The notes under the pieces: generated by a model
What the model was told of the DNA's origin: nothing
The model's input: only the letters and a program-made list of their open reading frames with translations
Databases searched by the model: none
Program-made: the position numbers and the translations under genes
Part shown: in pieces, positions 36,561-45,908 of the stretch
How positions within the stretch are numbered: position 1 is the stretch's first letter
Layout: the number at the start of each line of letters is the position of its first letter
From: Methylomonas montana
Lineage (GTDB): Bacteria > Pseudomonadota > Gammaproteobacteria > Methylococcales > Methylomonadaceae
DNA length: 64,000 nt
Direction: 5' to 3'
NCBI RefSeq assembly: GCF_030490285.1
Contig: NZ_CP129884.1
Location: forward strand, 992,001 to 1,056,000

Positions 36561-37988
36561 ATGAATACAAATACTTTTTTCGATGAAATGCGTACCCCCA
36601 CTGGTAGCGTACGGCGCTTGTATCAACCGTTCGAGGAATGGTTGAACGGGATCGACCATGCCCAGTTGATGCAAAAATCCCGTGAGGCGGAAATGTTGTT
36701 CCGGCGGGTGGGGATTACCTTCAACGTCTACGGTGATGAAGCTGGCGCCGAGCGCTTGATCCCGTTCGACGTGGTGCCGCGCATCCTGGCCGCCACCGAA
36801 TGGCGGCAATTGTCGGCCGGAGTGATTCAGCGTGTCACGGCGCTGAATGCGTTTTTGAACGATCTGTACCACGATCAGGAAATTATCAAGGCCGGCATAG
36901 TGCCTGCCAGCATCCTGGATAACGAGATGTATCGGCCGGAAATGCAGGGCGTGGACGTACCGGGCGGCATTTATGCGCATATTGCCGGCATCGACATTGT
37001 ACGCACCGCCGAGAACGAGTTTTACGTGCTGGAAGATAATTTGCGCACGCCTTCCGGGGTTTCCTACATGCTGGAAGACCGCAAGATGATGATGCGCTTG
37101 TTCCCGGAACTGTTTCGCCGTTACGCGGTGGCGCCGGTCGAGCATTATCCGCAGGTGCTGCTGAACAATTTGCGCGCGGTTGCGCAACCGGGCGTTTATG
37201 ATCCGACCGTGGCGTTGCTGACGCCCGGCGCTTATAACAGCGCTTATTTCGAACACGCCTTTCTGGCGCAGCAGATGGGTATCGAACTGGTGGAAGGCCA
37301 GGATTTATTCTGTAAGGACAATGCGGTGTTCATGCGTACCACCGAAGGGCCGAAACGCATCGACGTGATTTATCGGCGCATCGACGACGATTTTCTCGAT
37401 CCGCTGGCGTTCCTAGAGGATTCGATGTTAGGTGTGCCAGGTTTGGTATCGGTGTATCGCAACGGTGGCGTCACATTGGCAAATGCGATCGGCACTGGGG
37501 TAGCGGACGACAAATCCACTTACACCTACGTGCCCGACATGGTGCGTTTTTATCTGGGCGAAGAGCCGATCCTGTCCAACGTGCCGACCTATAAGCTGGA
37601 AAACCCTGATGACTTGAGCTATGTGCTGGCGCATCTGGACGAGTTGGTGGTCAAGGAAGTACAAGGCTCAGGCGGTTATGGCATGTTGGTGGGTCCGACT
37701 GCATCCAAACGGCAGATCGAGGATTTTCGGGCTCGGATTCTGGCCGAACCGGACAATTACATTGCCCAGCCGACTTTGGCCTTGTCGACCTGTCCGACCT
37801 TGGTGGAACAAGGTGTGGCGCCGCGCCATGTCGATCTGCGTCCGTTCGTGTTGTCCGGCAAAACCGTGACCTTGGTGCCCGGCGGCTTGTGTAGGGTAGC
37901 GATGCGCGAGGGCTCGCTGGTGGTCAACTCATCGCAGGGCGGCGGGACTAAGGATACTTGGGTTTTGAACGGAGACAAACCATGCTGA
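36561..37988 (+). CDS. Circularly permuted ATP-grasp ligase
   Basis: A 475-residue protein of the circularly permuted ATP-grasp type 1 family (DUF404/DUF407), predicted to be an amide ligase. From ATG 36561 (AAAGG six bases upstream; a further ATG in frame at 36555). It has FFDEMRTPTGSVRRLYQPFEEWL at the N-terminus, RRVGITFNVYGDEAGAERLIPFDVVPRI, VLEDNLRTPSGVSYMLEDRKM near 157, KRIDVIYRRIDDDFLDPL near 270 and VVKEVQGSGGYGMLVGP with the ATP-binding lysine near 360. The family is encoded with alpha-E and transglutaminase/DUF2126 genes, as here, and is thought to make an unknown peptide or peptide tag. Its stop overlaps the next start by seven bases. Confidence 0.93.
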   Translation: MNTNTFFDEMRTPTGSVRRLYQPFEEWLNGIDHAQLMQKSREAEMLFRRVGITFNVYGDEAGAERLIPFDVVPRILAATEWRQLSAGVIQRVTALNAFLNDLYHDQEIIKAGIVPASILDNEMYRPEMQGVDVPGGIYAHIAGIDIVRTAENEFYVLEDNLRTPSGVSYMLEDRKMMMRLFPELFRRYAVAPVEHYPQVLLNNLRAVAQPGVYDPTVALLTPGAYNSAYFEHAFLAQQMGIELVEGQDLFCKDNAVFMRTTEGPKRIDVIYRRIDDDFLDPLAFLEDSMLGVPGLVSVYRNGGVTLANAIGTGVADDKSTYTYVPDMVRFYLGEEPILSNVPTYKLENPDDLSYVLAHLDELVVKEVQGSGGYGMLVGPTASKRQIEDFRARILAEPDNYIAQPTLALSTCPTLVEQGVAPRHVDLRPFVLSGKTVTLVPGGLCRVAMREGSLVVNSSQGGGTKDTWVLNGDKPC

Positions 37989-38929
37989 GCCGCACCGCCG
38001 ACCATCTTTACTGGATGGCACGTTATATCGAGCGCGCCGAAAATATGGCGCGGGTGTTGGATGTGACTTATCGAATGTCCCTGGTCGCCAATAGCGCTTA
38101 CGACGAAGCCGCACGTTGGAAGCCGCCGGTACAAATCGCCGACGATGTCGAGGCTTTCGAGCAGAATTACTCCGGCTATACCGCTGCCAATGTCATTCAA
38201 TTTATGGCCTTGGATGAGCGTAACCCATCCAGCATCGTCAGCGCGCTGGGGGCGGCGCGCGAGAATGCGCGTGCGGTCAGGGTGGCGATGTCCTCGGAAA
38301 TGTGGGAGACCGTCAACGCCTTGTGGCTGGAGCTTAGGCAGCGGATTCGTTTGGGCTTGAACGAGGCCGACATTAGCGAATTTTGCGACTGGGTGAAGTC
38401 GCGTTCGCATCTGTTTCGCGGTGTCACCTTCGGCACCATGTTGCGCGACGACAGTTACAAGTTCGTGCGCTTGGGCAGCTTTGTGGAACGGGCCGACAAC
38501 ACGGCCCGGCTGTTGGACGCCAAATATCAATTGCTGCTACCGTCGGTGGAGAGCAGCGACGGCCAGGTCGACTACTACGAATGGAGCTCGCTGTTGCGCT
38601 CGGTATCGGCGTTCGAGGCTTATCAAAAAGTATTTCGCGATACCATCGAACCCTGGAAAGTGGCCGAATTGCTAGTGTTGCGCGACGACATGCCGCGTTC
38701 GCTGCACGCCTGTTACGACGAATTGGCGCCGATTCTGGAATGCCTGTGCCGGCAACGCGGCAAGGAATGTCTGCGCTTGGCCGGCGAAAATCATGCCCAC
38801 TTGCATTATGGGCGGATGGCCGACATCTTCAGCGGTGGCCTACATCAGTTCTTGCAGGATTTCATTCTGCGTAACAACGCGCTTGGTAACGAAATTAAGC
38901 GGGCCTTTCTTAACGGGCCTAACGATTAG
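37982..38929 (+). CDS. Alpha-E domain protein (DUF403)
   Basis: A 315-residue all-helical alpha-E protein. The ATG at 37982, within the end of the ATP-grasp gene, gives the canonical MLSRTADHLYWMARYIERAE; an upstream TTG is ignored. Other family markers are the long helices with LWLELRQRI and RLGSFVERADNTARLLDAKY near 165-185. It always travels with circularly permuted ATP-grasp genes and is presumed to bind the same intermediate, but has no known catalysis. The seven-base overlap implies coupled translation and a complex. Confidence 0.93.
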   Translation: MLSRTADHLYWMARYIERAENMARVLDVTYRMSLVANSAYDEAARWKPPVQIADDVEAFEQNYSGYTAANVIQFMALDERNPSSIVSALGAARENARAVRVAMSSEMWETVNALWLELRQRIRLGLNEADISEFCDWVKSRSHLFRGVTFGTMLRDDSYKFVRLGSFVERADNTARLLDAKYQLLLPSVESSDGQVDYYEWSSLLRSVSAFEAYQKVFRDTIEPWKVAELLVLRDDMPRSLHACYDELAPILECLCRQRGKECLRLAGENHAHLHYGRMADIFSGGLHQFLQDFILRNNALGNEIKRAFLNGPND

Positions 38930-38990
38930 CAGGCTTAGGTATCGTTGTTGCCGGATAAATTTGCTCAGTTAAAGTGCCAGAGGTAAATGG

Positions 38991-40244
38991 ATGATAAATT
39001 CACTGATCCACCCCAAGCAGGGCGATAAGGCCAACTCGGCCTGGTTCGACGAGTTTTTGGTCAGTTTGTTGGAAAATCGTGATCGTACCGGTTTGACCGA
39101 AATGATCCGTGAAATCGACGCGTTGATGCTCACGGTAGAGCCGGGTTGTTCGACAGCGTATATCAGCGAACTGGCCTTAATGACGCCTTATCACTATTTA
39201 GTGACGCTGGAGTCGGAAAGCCACTGGACTCATGTGCTGCGGATCGATATGGAATCGCCCGATCTGTTGGTGCGGGAAGTGCGCGATCCTAGTCGGAGCG
39301 ACATTTTTCGCACCCTAAACGAGGGATTTCCGATCGGCGCTCATAAACCCAACTCGCGTTACATGGGTGAAATTTTTCGAGTCAGCAATCTGCAGGCAGT
39401 GGTTGAGCAACAAAAGGCCAGGGAAATCCGTTTCTTCAATCAGGATCAGATCCGCAAGTTGGAATTGCCGGGCAATCTGGCGATGGTCAAGCCCTCGCCG
39501 TATACCCACAACGTCGTCGCTTACTGGGAGCGGCCGATCGAAGACATGCGGGTCTACGCGTTGGGTAACAGTGTGATTTTCGACGACGTCAATCGCGCTT
39601 ATCTGCAGGCTAAGGAGATTCAGGAACAATTGGGTTTGGATAAGTTAATCAAGCCCATCGATCATCTGGCCACTCGGGTTTATAGTCAGAACCGAGAAAT
39701 GGCGATATTGGAATATTTAACGCTGTCCAGTTATTACTACTGGGGTTCTTATGATATTGCCAGTCAAAATTCGTCTACTAATGTGACCAAAAGCATCCAT
39801 TACCACGAGGAGCGGATCAGTCCGGCCAAAGTGTTTACTGCCGCCAATCAGCCTTATTTCGTCAATCATCTGGTGGGTTTGCCGTCGCCGACCGAAAGTT
39901 TTGTGCGCAATTATGGACCGCGCTTGCACCATCTAGCCTTGGAAGTGGCCGACGGCGAGATCAACGGCCAGGCCAATATTGATTATGTGGTGCAGGCTAT
40001 CCGGGCCAGAGGCAAGGATTTTCTGCTGGATGTGATCGGTTCGAGAGAGGAGGGGTTGAAGCAGATTTTTTCCAGCGCCTCTGAGCATTCCTCGTTGATC
40101 GTCGAATATGTGCAGCGTTTCGGTGATTTCGACGGCTTTTTTACCAAGCAAAATGTCGCCGAATTGACGCATGCCGCGGGTGTCGAGGAAAGCCTGCGGT
40201 TGTTGCAAGCGGAAAGCGAAGCAGCTAACCCGGTGGCGGCATGA
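38991..40244 (+). CDS. Vicinal-oxygen-chelate protein resembling 4-hydroxyphenylpyruvate dioxygenase
   Basis: A 417-residue protein, no signal peptide. Its C-terminal half aligns by eye with the two VOC modules of 4-hydroxyphenylpyruvate dioxygenase: KPIDHLATRV (H225), RLHHLALEV (H313 or H314), IVEYVQRFGDFDGFFTKQN (E372), with IRARGKDFLLDVIG between, matching the facial triad His-His-Glu for ferrous iron and the C-terminal GFF(G)xxN segment. Residues 1-210 are helical and resemble no module I know. A true HPPD has about 350-390 residues and homologous N-terminal modules, so this is a divergent relative. It lies between the alpha-E gene (61 bases) and the transglutaminase gene (4-base overlap), so it belongs to the operon. 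Confidence 0.75.
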   Translation: MINSLIHPKQGDKANSAWFDEFLVSLLENRDRTGLTEMIREIDALMLTVEPGCSTAYISELALMTPYHYLVTLESESHWTHVLRIDMESPDLLVREVRDPSRSDIFRTLNEGFPIGAHKPNSRYMGEIFRVSNLQAVVEQQKAREIRFFNQDQIRKLELPGNLAMVKPSPYTHNVVAYWERPIEDMRVYALGNSVIFDDVNRAYLQAKEIQEQLGLDKLIKPIDHLATRVYSQNREMAILEYLTLSSYYYWGSYDIASQNSSTNVTKSIHYHEERISPAKVFTAANQPYFVNHLVGLPSPTESFVRNYGPRLHHLALEVADGEINGQANIDYVVQAIRARGKDFLLDVIGSREEGLKQIFSSASEHSSLIVEYVQRFGDFDGFFTKQNVAELTHAAGVEESLRLLQAESEAANPVAA

Positions 40245-43200
40245 GTATCCGGGTCGCGATCAATCATAAAACCAGCTATCACTACGATCATCCGGTTCAG
40301 CTAGGGCCGCATGTGCTGCGGCTGCGGCCGGCCGCGCACTCGCGCACGCCGGTTAGCGCCTATTCCTTGACGATCAAACCGGAAAAGCATTTCATCAATT
40401 GGCAGCAAGATCCGTTCGGTAATTATCTGGCGCGCCTGGTGTTTCCGGAAAAAACCACCGAGTTTTCGATCGAAGTGGATCTGATCGCGGAAATGACGGT
40501 GATCAATCCTTTCGATTTTTTTCTGGAAGAGTATGCCGAGCACTATCCGTTTGCTTATCCGGAACAACTGGCCAAGGAACTGGCACCGTACCTGGAAATT
40601 CGCGAGCAGGGGCCGTTGCTGCAAACCTTTTTGGTTGGCTTGAAGCACGATAAGCAAGGCATCGTCGATTTTCTGGTCGGTATCAATCAGGCCGTAAATC
40701 AGGCGGTTAATTACGCGATTCGGATGGAAGCCGGCGTGCAGACCTGCGAGGAAACCCTGGAAAAGAAACTAGGCTCTTGCCGCGATTCCGGTTGGTTATT
40801 GGTGCAGGTGTTGCGGCAGATGGGCTTGGCTGCGCGCTTTGTTTCGGGCTATCTGGTGCAGTTGGTGGCGGACGTCAAATCGTTGGACGGTCCTTCCGGC
40901 ACCGATCACGATTTCACCGACCTGCATGCCTGGGCCGAAGTGTATATTCCGGGCGCCGGTTGGGTCGGTCTCGATCCAACCTCGGGATTATTCGCCGGCG
41001 AAGGGCATATACCGTTAGCCTGCACGGCCGATTATGTCAGTGCGGCGCCGGTTAGCGGCGGATTTATCGGCAAGGCCGAGACGACTTTCGACTTTTCCAA
41101 CCGCGTCAGCCGTATCCACGAAGACCCGCGCGTCACCAAACCTTATTCCGATAGGCAGTGGGCCGAGATAGAACGGCTGGGCGAAAAAGTCGATGCCGAG
41201 CTGGAAGCAGGCGATGTGCGCTTGACGATGGGGGGCGAGCCGACGTTTGTCTCTATCGATAACATGGACGCGCCGGAATGGAATACGGCGGCCGATGGCG
41301 AGGAAAAACGCAAGCTGGCCGGCAAGTTGGTCAGGCGGCTGCGCGATAGTTTCGCGCCCGGCGGCTTGTTGTATTTCGGTCAGGGTAAATGGTATCCGGG
41401 CGAGCCCTTGCCGCGCTGGCAACTGGCGTGTTTCTGGCGCAAGGACGCTAAACCGATCTGGAAAAATCCGGCCTTGCTGGCGGACGAGAATCGCGATTAT
41501 GGTTTTAGCGGCGAACAGGCGGAAGCCTTTATCCGCGATCTGGCCAAACGATTGGGCTTGAAGGGCGGTTATATTCGCCCCGGCTACGAAGACCCCTTGT
41601 ACTACTTATTGCAGGAAGGTCTGGTGCCCAATAATCTCGACCCCTTGCAAGCTGATTTGAAGGACGATTTGGAAAGGCAACGCTTGGCCAAGCTGCTGAG
41701 TGCCGATCTGGGCGCGCCGGTCGGTTATGTGCTGCCCTTGCATTGGAGTTATCAGCTTGGCTCCTGGAGCAGCAGCGCTTGGGAATTTCGCCGTGGCGAA
41801 ATGTTCCTGGTGCCCGGCGATTCGGCGATGGGTCTACGCTTACCGTTGAATAGCCTACCGTGGGTGCCGTTCGAAAATCGCGATCACGCCCATGAGCGTA
41901 GTCTTTACGAGGCAGTGGAGCCTTTGGGCGATATCGATTCAGAGGTCAGCCGCCGTTACAGCCAGACGGCCAAGCAGGAGTCTCATCCTACCGAGATGGA
42001 GGCGGCCGACGACGATACGCCGCACGATCCGGAATGGACGCCGCACACCGCGTTATCGGTGCAAACCCGCGACGGTCGTTTATATGTGTTCGTGCCGCCG
42101 ACCAATGAGCTGGAGCATTATCTCGACATCATCGCCTCGGTGGAGGCGACTGCGGCGGCTTTGAAGATGCCGGTGGTGATCGAGGGTTATCAACCGCCGC
42201 ACGACTTGCGGCTGACTCGTTTGCCGGTTACGCCCGATCCGGGGGTGATCGAGGTGAATATTCACCCGGCGGCCAGTTGGCAAGAACTGGTGCATAACAC
42301 GACCACACTTTACGAATTGGCGCGGTTGACTCGGCTCGGTACCGAGAAATTCATGTTGGACGGTCGCCATACCGGTACAGGAGGCGGCAACCATGTCACA
42401 TTGGGCGGTATCACCCCGGCGGACAGTCCAATTCTGCGGCGCCCGGATTTACTGCGTAGCCTGGTCACCTATTGGCAGCATCATCCGGCCTTATCCTATT
42501 TGTTTTCCGGCTTGTTTATCGGCCCGACCAGCCAGGCACCCAGAGTCGACGAGGCGCGTAATGACAGTCTGTATGAACTGGAAATCGCTTTTCAACAAAT
42601 GCCGGATGGCGAGGTCACCGCGCCGTGGCTGGTGGATAGATTGTTGCGCAATTTGTTGGTGGACATGACCGGCAATACTCACCGTAGCGAATTTTGCATC
42701 GACAAACTCTACGCGCCGGGCGCCGATGCCGGACGGCTGGGGCTTTTGGAATTGCGCGCTTTCGAAATGCCGCCGCATGCGCGGATGAGCCTGATGCAAA
42801 TGTTGCTATTGCGGACCTTGGTGGCCTGGTTTTGGCGTGAACCTTATAAAAAGCCTTTAGTGCGTTGGGGTACGCAATTGCACGACCGCTTCATGTTGCC
42901 GTATTTTGTCGCCAGCGATATTTACGATGTCGCTCGAGATTTGCAAAATGCCGGTTACGAGTTCAAGGCGGAGTGGATTGCGCCGTTTTTGGAGTTTCGG
43001 TTTCCGAGGATAGGTAGCTTGCGGGTCGACGATTTGCAGCTGGATTTGTATCAGGCTATCGAACCTTGGCATGTGCTGGGCGAGGAAATTACCAGCGGCG
43101 GTACTGCCCGCTATGTTGACTCATCGGTGGAGCGTTTGCAGGTCACACTTAACGGCGCGATGGGCGAACGCTACGCGCTGACGTGTAATGGTCGTCGAGT

Positions 43201-43549
43201 GCCGTTACATGCCACTGGCAAGCAAGGGGAAATGGTCGCTGGGATTCGTTACCGGGCTTGGAATCCACCGTCGGCGTTACACCCCACTATCGGTGTGCAG
43301 GCGCCGCTGGTGTTTGATCTGGTGGATACCTGGAATGGCCGTGCTATTGGCGGTTGCATTTATCACGTCAGTCATCCGGGGGGGCGTAATTACGATACCT
43401 TACCGGTCAATGCTTATGAAGCCGAAGGCCGGCGAGTCAGCCGCTTTTGGCAACACGGCCACACGCCGACCGAGACCCTGTTGGAATTGCCGTCTGAGCA
43501 ACTGAATAAAGACTATCCGTTTACGCTGGATTTGCGCTGGAATGCATGA
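40241..43549 (+). CDS. Transglutaminase-DUF2126 fusion protein
   Basis: An 1102-residue protein. Residues 1-80 are the bacterial transglutaminase N-terminal domain (IRVAINHKTSYHYDHPVQLG), and 150-260 the papain-like transglutaminase core with the catalytic triad C180 (LGSCRDSGWL), H229 (DLHAWAEVY) and D245 (GLDPTSG). The remainder is DUF2126, an ATP-dependent ligase-like domain of the COOH-NH2 ligase type, with LTMGGEPTFVSIDNMDAPEWN near 327, HWSYQLGSWSSSAWEFRRGE near 505 and LDGRHTGTGGGNHVTLGG near 705. Together with the ATP-grasp and alpha-E proteins it should synthesise and process an unknown peptide. Its start overlaps the VOC gene stop (ATGA). Confidence 0.93.
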   Translation: MSIRVAINHKTSYHYDHPVQLGPHVLRLRPAAHSRTPVSAYSLTIKPEKHFINWQQDPFGNYLARLVFPEKTTEFSIEVDLIAEMTVINPFDFFLEEYAEHYPFAYPEQLAKELAPYLEIREQGPLLQTFLVGLKHDKQGIVDFLVGINQAVNQAVNYAIRMEAGVQTCEETLEKKLGSCRDSGWLLVQVLRQMGLAARFVSGYLVQLVADVKSLDGPSGTDHDFTDLHAWAEVYIPGAGWVGLDPTSGLFAGEGHIPLACTADYVSAAPVSGGFIGKAETTFDFSNRVSRIHEDPRVTKPYSDRQWAEIERLGEKVDAELEAGDVRLTMGGEPTFVSIDNMDAPEWNTAADGEEKRKLAGKLVRRLRDSFAPGGLLYFGQGKWYPGEPLPRWQLACFWRKDAKPIWKNPALLADENRDYGFSGEQAEAFIRDLAKRLGLKGGYIRPGYEDPLYYLLQEGLVPNNLDPLQADLKDDLERQRLAKLLSADLGAPVGYVLPLHWSYQLGSWSSSAWEFRRGEMFLVPGDSAMGLRLPLNSLPWVPFENRDHAHERSLYEAVEPLGDIDSEVSRRYSQTAKQESHPTEMEAADDDTPHDPEWTPHTALSVQTRDGRLYVFVPPTNELEHYLDIIASVEATAAALKMPVVIEGYQPPHDLRLTRLPVTPDPGVIEVNIHPAASWQELVHNTTTLYELARLTRLGTEKFMLDGRHTGTGGGNHVTLGGITPADSPILRRPDLLRSLVTYWQHHPALSYLFSGLFIGPTSQAPRVDEARNDSLYELEIAFQQMPDGEVTAPWLVDRLLRNLLVDMTGNTHRSEFCIDKLYAPGADAGRLGLLELRAFEMPPHARMSLMQMLLLRTLVAWFWREPYKKPLVRWGTQLHDRFMLPYFVASDIYDVARDLQNAGYEFKAEWIAPFLEFRFPRIGSLRVDDLQLDLYQAIEPWHVLGEEITSGGTARYVDSSVERLQVTLNGAMGERYALTCNGRRVPLHATGKQGEMVAGIRYRAWNPPSALHPTIGVQAPLVFDLVDTWNGRAIGGCIYHVSHPGGRNYDTLPVNAYEAEGRRVSRFWQHGHTPTETLLELPSEQLNKDYPFTLDLRWNA

Positions 43550-43716
43550 TGATTCGATGCGGAAAGTCAAAAAATAAGGGATGATCGAGTGTCGAATTTT
43601 TTTACAAAATAGCTTGAAAATTAATCGATTTGTTATACCATCGTTATCAAGGTGCGGGATGAAGTAGCGTTAGCTATTTGAACTTGCGAGGGATATTTTT
43701 ATAAAAAAGGTGCCTC

Positions 43717-44484
43717 TTGATTCGACAGAAACTTTCGTTTGACAGTTGTTTTGAGGTTTTTCTAGCCGATACGCCTGAAAGCAAAGAAATCCACTATAGG
43801 CTCAGATACCAAGTTTATTGCGATGAAATGGGCTTTGAGGACAAGGAACGGTTTCCGGATAGGCAGGAGACCGATGAATGGGACAACGACGCCGTTCATT
43901 TTTTGGTGCGTCATAAATTCACGGGGCAGTGGCTGGGTGCGTTAAGATTGGTTCGGCATAAAGATTACGGCTTTCCTTTCCAGGAAAGATGTAATTTGCA
44001 CGAAAAGCCATCTCGTACTAGCTATAAGCATGCCATCGAAATTTCCAGGTTGTGTGTTCTCAAAGAAGCTAGGCGATATAAGCCAAGGGCTTATGGCGTT
44101 GACGAGGGAAATCGCAATGTCAGTTTTCTTCATGATCATCGAAATTTGAATCGCAGTATTATGTGGGGGCTTTACCGGGCTGCGGTAGTCTATTCGGCGC
44201 AAAATAATATTGCGCATTGGTATATTTTGGTGACGCCCGCGTTGGCTTATTTTGTCAACAAGGAGGGGTTCGAGATGCGGCAAATAGGCCATCCCTGCAA
44301 TCATCGCGGGCAGCGGACTCCCTATCGATTGAATGTTAGCCGGATTCTGGAAAATCCATTATGGCAGCAGGATTATAGAAACGATTACCGCTTGTACTCC
44401 GAGTTGATGGACGCGCTTCCGGCCAGATTCGGGTCGCGTCAACTAAGACAGATTGGTGTTATTTCATTTGTGTCAAGGATGTGA
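43717..44484 (+). CDS. XrtA/PEP-CTERM-associated N-acyltransferase
   Basis: A 255-residue acyltransferase of the LuxI-like fold: ESKEIHYRLRYQVYCDEMGFE near 20-40, ETDEWDNDAVHFLV near 52, WLGALRLVRH, IEISRLCVLKEARRYKP near 109. The family accompanies exosortase-A loci and is related to N-acyl-amino-acid synthases; the product is unproven. The start is a TTG at 43717 with AAGGTG five to six bases upstream. It opens the exopolysaccharide region, convergent with prsR, and is paralogous to 48580-49317. The 167 bases before it hold no recognised sigma-54 promoter. Confidence 0.88.
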   Translation: MIRQKLSFDSCFEVFLADTPESKEIHYRLRYQVYCDEMGFEDKERFPDRQETDEWDNDAVHFLVRHKFTGQWLGALRLVRHKDYGFPFQERCNLHEKPSRTSYKHAIEISRLCVLKEARRYKPRAYGVDEGNRNVSFLHDHRNLNRSIMWGLYRAAVVYSAQNNIAHWYILVTPALAYFVNKEGFEMRQIGHPCNHRGQRTPYRLNVSRILENPLWQQDYRNDYRLYSELMDALPARFGSRQLRQIGVISFVSRM

Positions 44485-44529
44485 TTTGACAAGCCACAAG
44501 AGGAGTGTTGGTCCGGTCCGCGGCCATCC

Positions 44530-45897
44530 TCAGTCCTCTATATGGTGACGGATCATGGCTTGCAATCCATATTTCTCAAATAAGCCATACAAAGTCGGTC
44601 GAGTAACTCCCAATAATTTGGCCGCTTCGGATATATTGTTATCCGCATAGACCAATGCGCGTTTGATCGCAATGGTCTCGGCGGCTTCCCGTACCGCTTT
44701 TAGATTGAGCGGCATAGAATTATCGTGGTCGGTTTGGATCTCTAATTCTTCGGAGGTAACGAAATTGCTGTCGGACAAGATCACCGCGCGTTTAATTTTG
44801 TTCTCCATCTCACGGATGTTTCCCGGCCAACTATAGGCTTCCATGGCGTGAGCGGCGTCGTGGGAAAAATGTTTTTCCTTGCTGTGGTTTTCCCGGCAGT
44901 AGCGTTGCAGCAATACGTTGGCTATCGTGATGATGTCGCCTTCGCGTTCACGTAAAGGCGGGATGTCTACCACGATTTCGCTGAGCCGGTAATACAAATC
45001 GCCTCGGAAATTGCCTTGTTTGATAAGGTCCGGAAGATGGCGGTGTGTCGCACAAATGATACGGACATCGACTGGAATTTCCTTTCGGCCTCCCAGACGT
45101 TCGATGACTCGTTCCTGAATGAAGCGGAGAAGTTTGGCTTGCAGCGCGAAAGGTAGATCGCCGATCTCATCAAGAAAGAAGGTGCCGCCTTGAGCATATT
45201 CGATTTTACCTTTGGTTTGGGCGACCGCACCGGTAAAAGCGCCTTTTTCGTAACCGAATAATTCACTTTCCAACAACGTTTCCGGGATGGCTGCGCAATT
45301 GACGGCAACAAAAGGCTGATTCGCCCGCGAGCTTAAGCGGTGTAAGGCTTTTGCCAATAGCTCTTTGCCGGTTCCGCTTTCGCCGATCAGCAACACAGTG
45401 GCTTGAGTAGGGGCAATTTTTTCGACCATGCGCATGACTGCCTGCATTTGCGGGCTGGTGGCAATAATGCCGGTCAAGGGTTTTTGCTGTTGTAAGGTGT
45501 GGTAGTCGCGTTCTAACGCGTCGAGCTGGAACGCTCTTTCGATGATCAAACCCAGTACGTCGGGGTCGACAGGCTTTTGGTAAAAGTCGTATGCACCCAA
45601 AGCAACGGCATGAATGGCATTGGCGCGGTCGTCATTGCCAGTCACCACGATGATCTTGGTGGATGGGGCCAGCGCGAGAATTTCCTTCAGTGCGGCCAAG
45701 CCTTCGCTGGCATTGGTAGGATCTGGCGGGAGGCCAAGATCCAGTGTCACTACGCTGGGGGTATGGCGTCGAATAGCGGCTATTGCTTCGCTTCTATTGT
45801 TGGCGATAACAACCTCGTATTTTTCGAAGCTCCACTTGAGTTGCTTTTGTAAACCAGGATCGTCTTCAACGATCAACAGTAATTTAGAATTGGTCAT
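44530..45897 (-). CDS. prsR: PrsR, NtrC-type response regulator of the PEP-CTERM system
   Basis: A 455-residue regulator: receiver with phospho-acceptor D53 (VVTLDLGLPPD), a sigma-54 AAA+ domain (Walker A GESGTGKELLAKALH near 169, sigma-54 contact GAFTGAV near 216, arginine-finger region RERVIERLGG), and a C-terminal Fis-type helix-turn-helix (AAKLLGVTRPTLYGLFEKYG). It is the known partner of PrsK, transcribed just after it, and activates sigma-54 promoters of PEP-CTERM genes. It begins 11 bases after the prsK stop. Confidence 0.95.
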   Translation of the reverse strand: MTNSKLLLIVEDDPGLQKQLKWSFEKYEVVIANNRSEAIAAIRRHTPSVVTLDLGLPPDPTNASEGLAALKEILALAPSTKIIVVTGNDDRANAIHAVALGAYDFYQKPVDPDVLGLIIERAFQLDALERDYHTLQQQKPLTGIIATSPQMQAVMRMVEKIAPTQATVLLIGESGTGKELLAKALHRLSSRANQPFVAVNCAAIPETLLESELFGYEKGAFTGAVAQTKGKIEYAQGGTFFLDEIGDLPFALQAKLLRFIQERVIERLGGRKEIPVDVRIICATHRHLPDLIKQGNFRGDLYYRLSEIVVDIPPLREREGDIITIANVLLQRYCRENHSKEKHFSHDAAHAMEAYSWPGNIREMENKIKRAVILSDSNFVTSEELEIQTDHDNSMPLNLKAVREAAETIAIKRALVYADNNISEAAKLLGVTRPTLYGLFEKYGLQAMIRHHIED

Positions 45898-45908
45898 TTT
45901 GCCCTAAC

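Noticed and set aside
36486-38530. Two long minus-strand frames (256 and 257 residues)
   Set aside because: Antisense to the well-supported ATP-grasp and alpha-E genes; composition-driven shadows.
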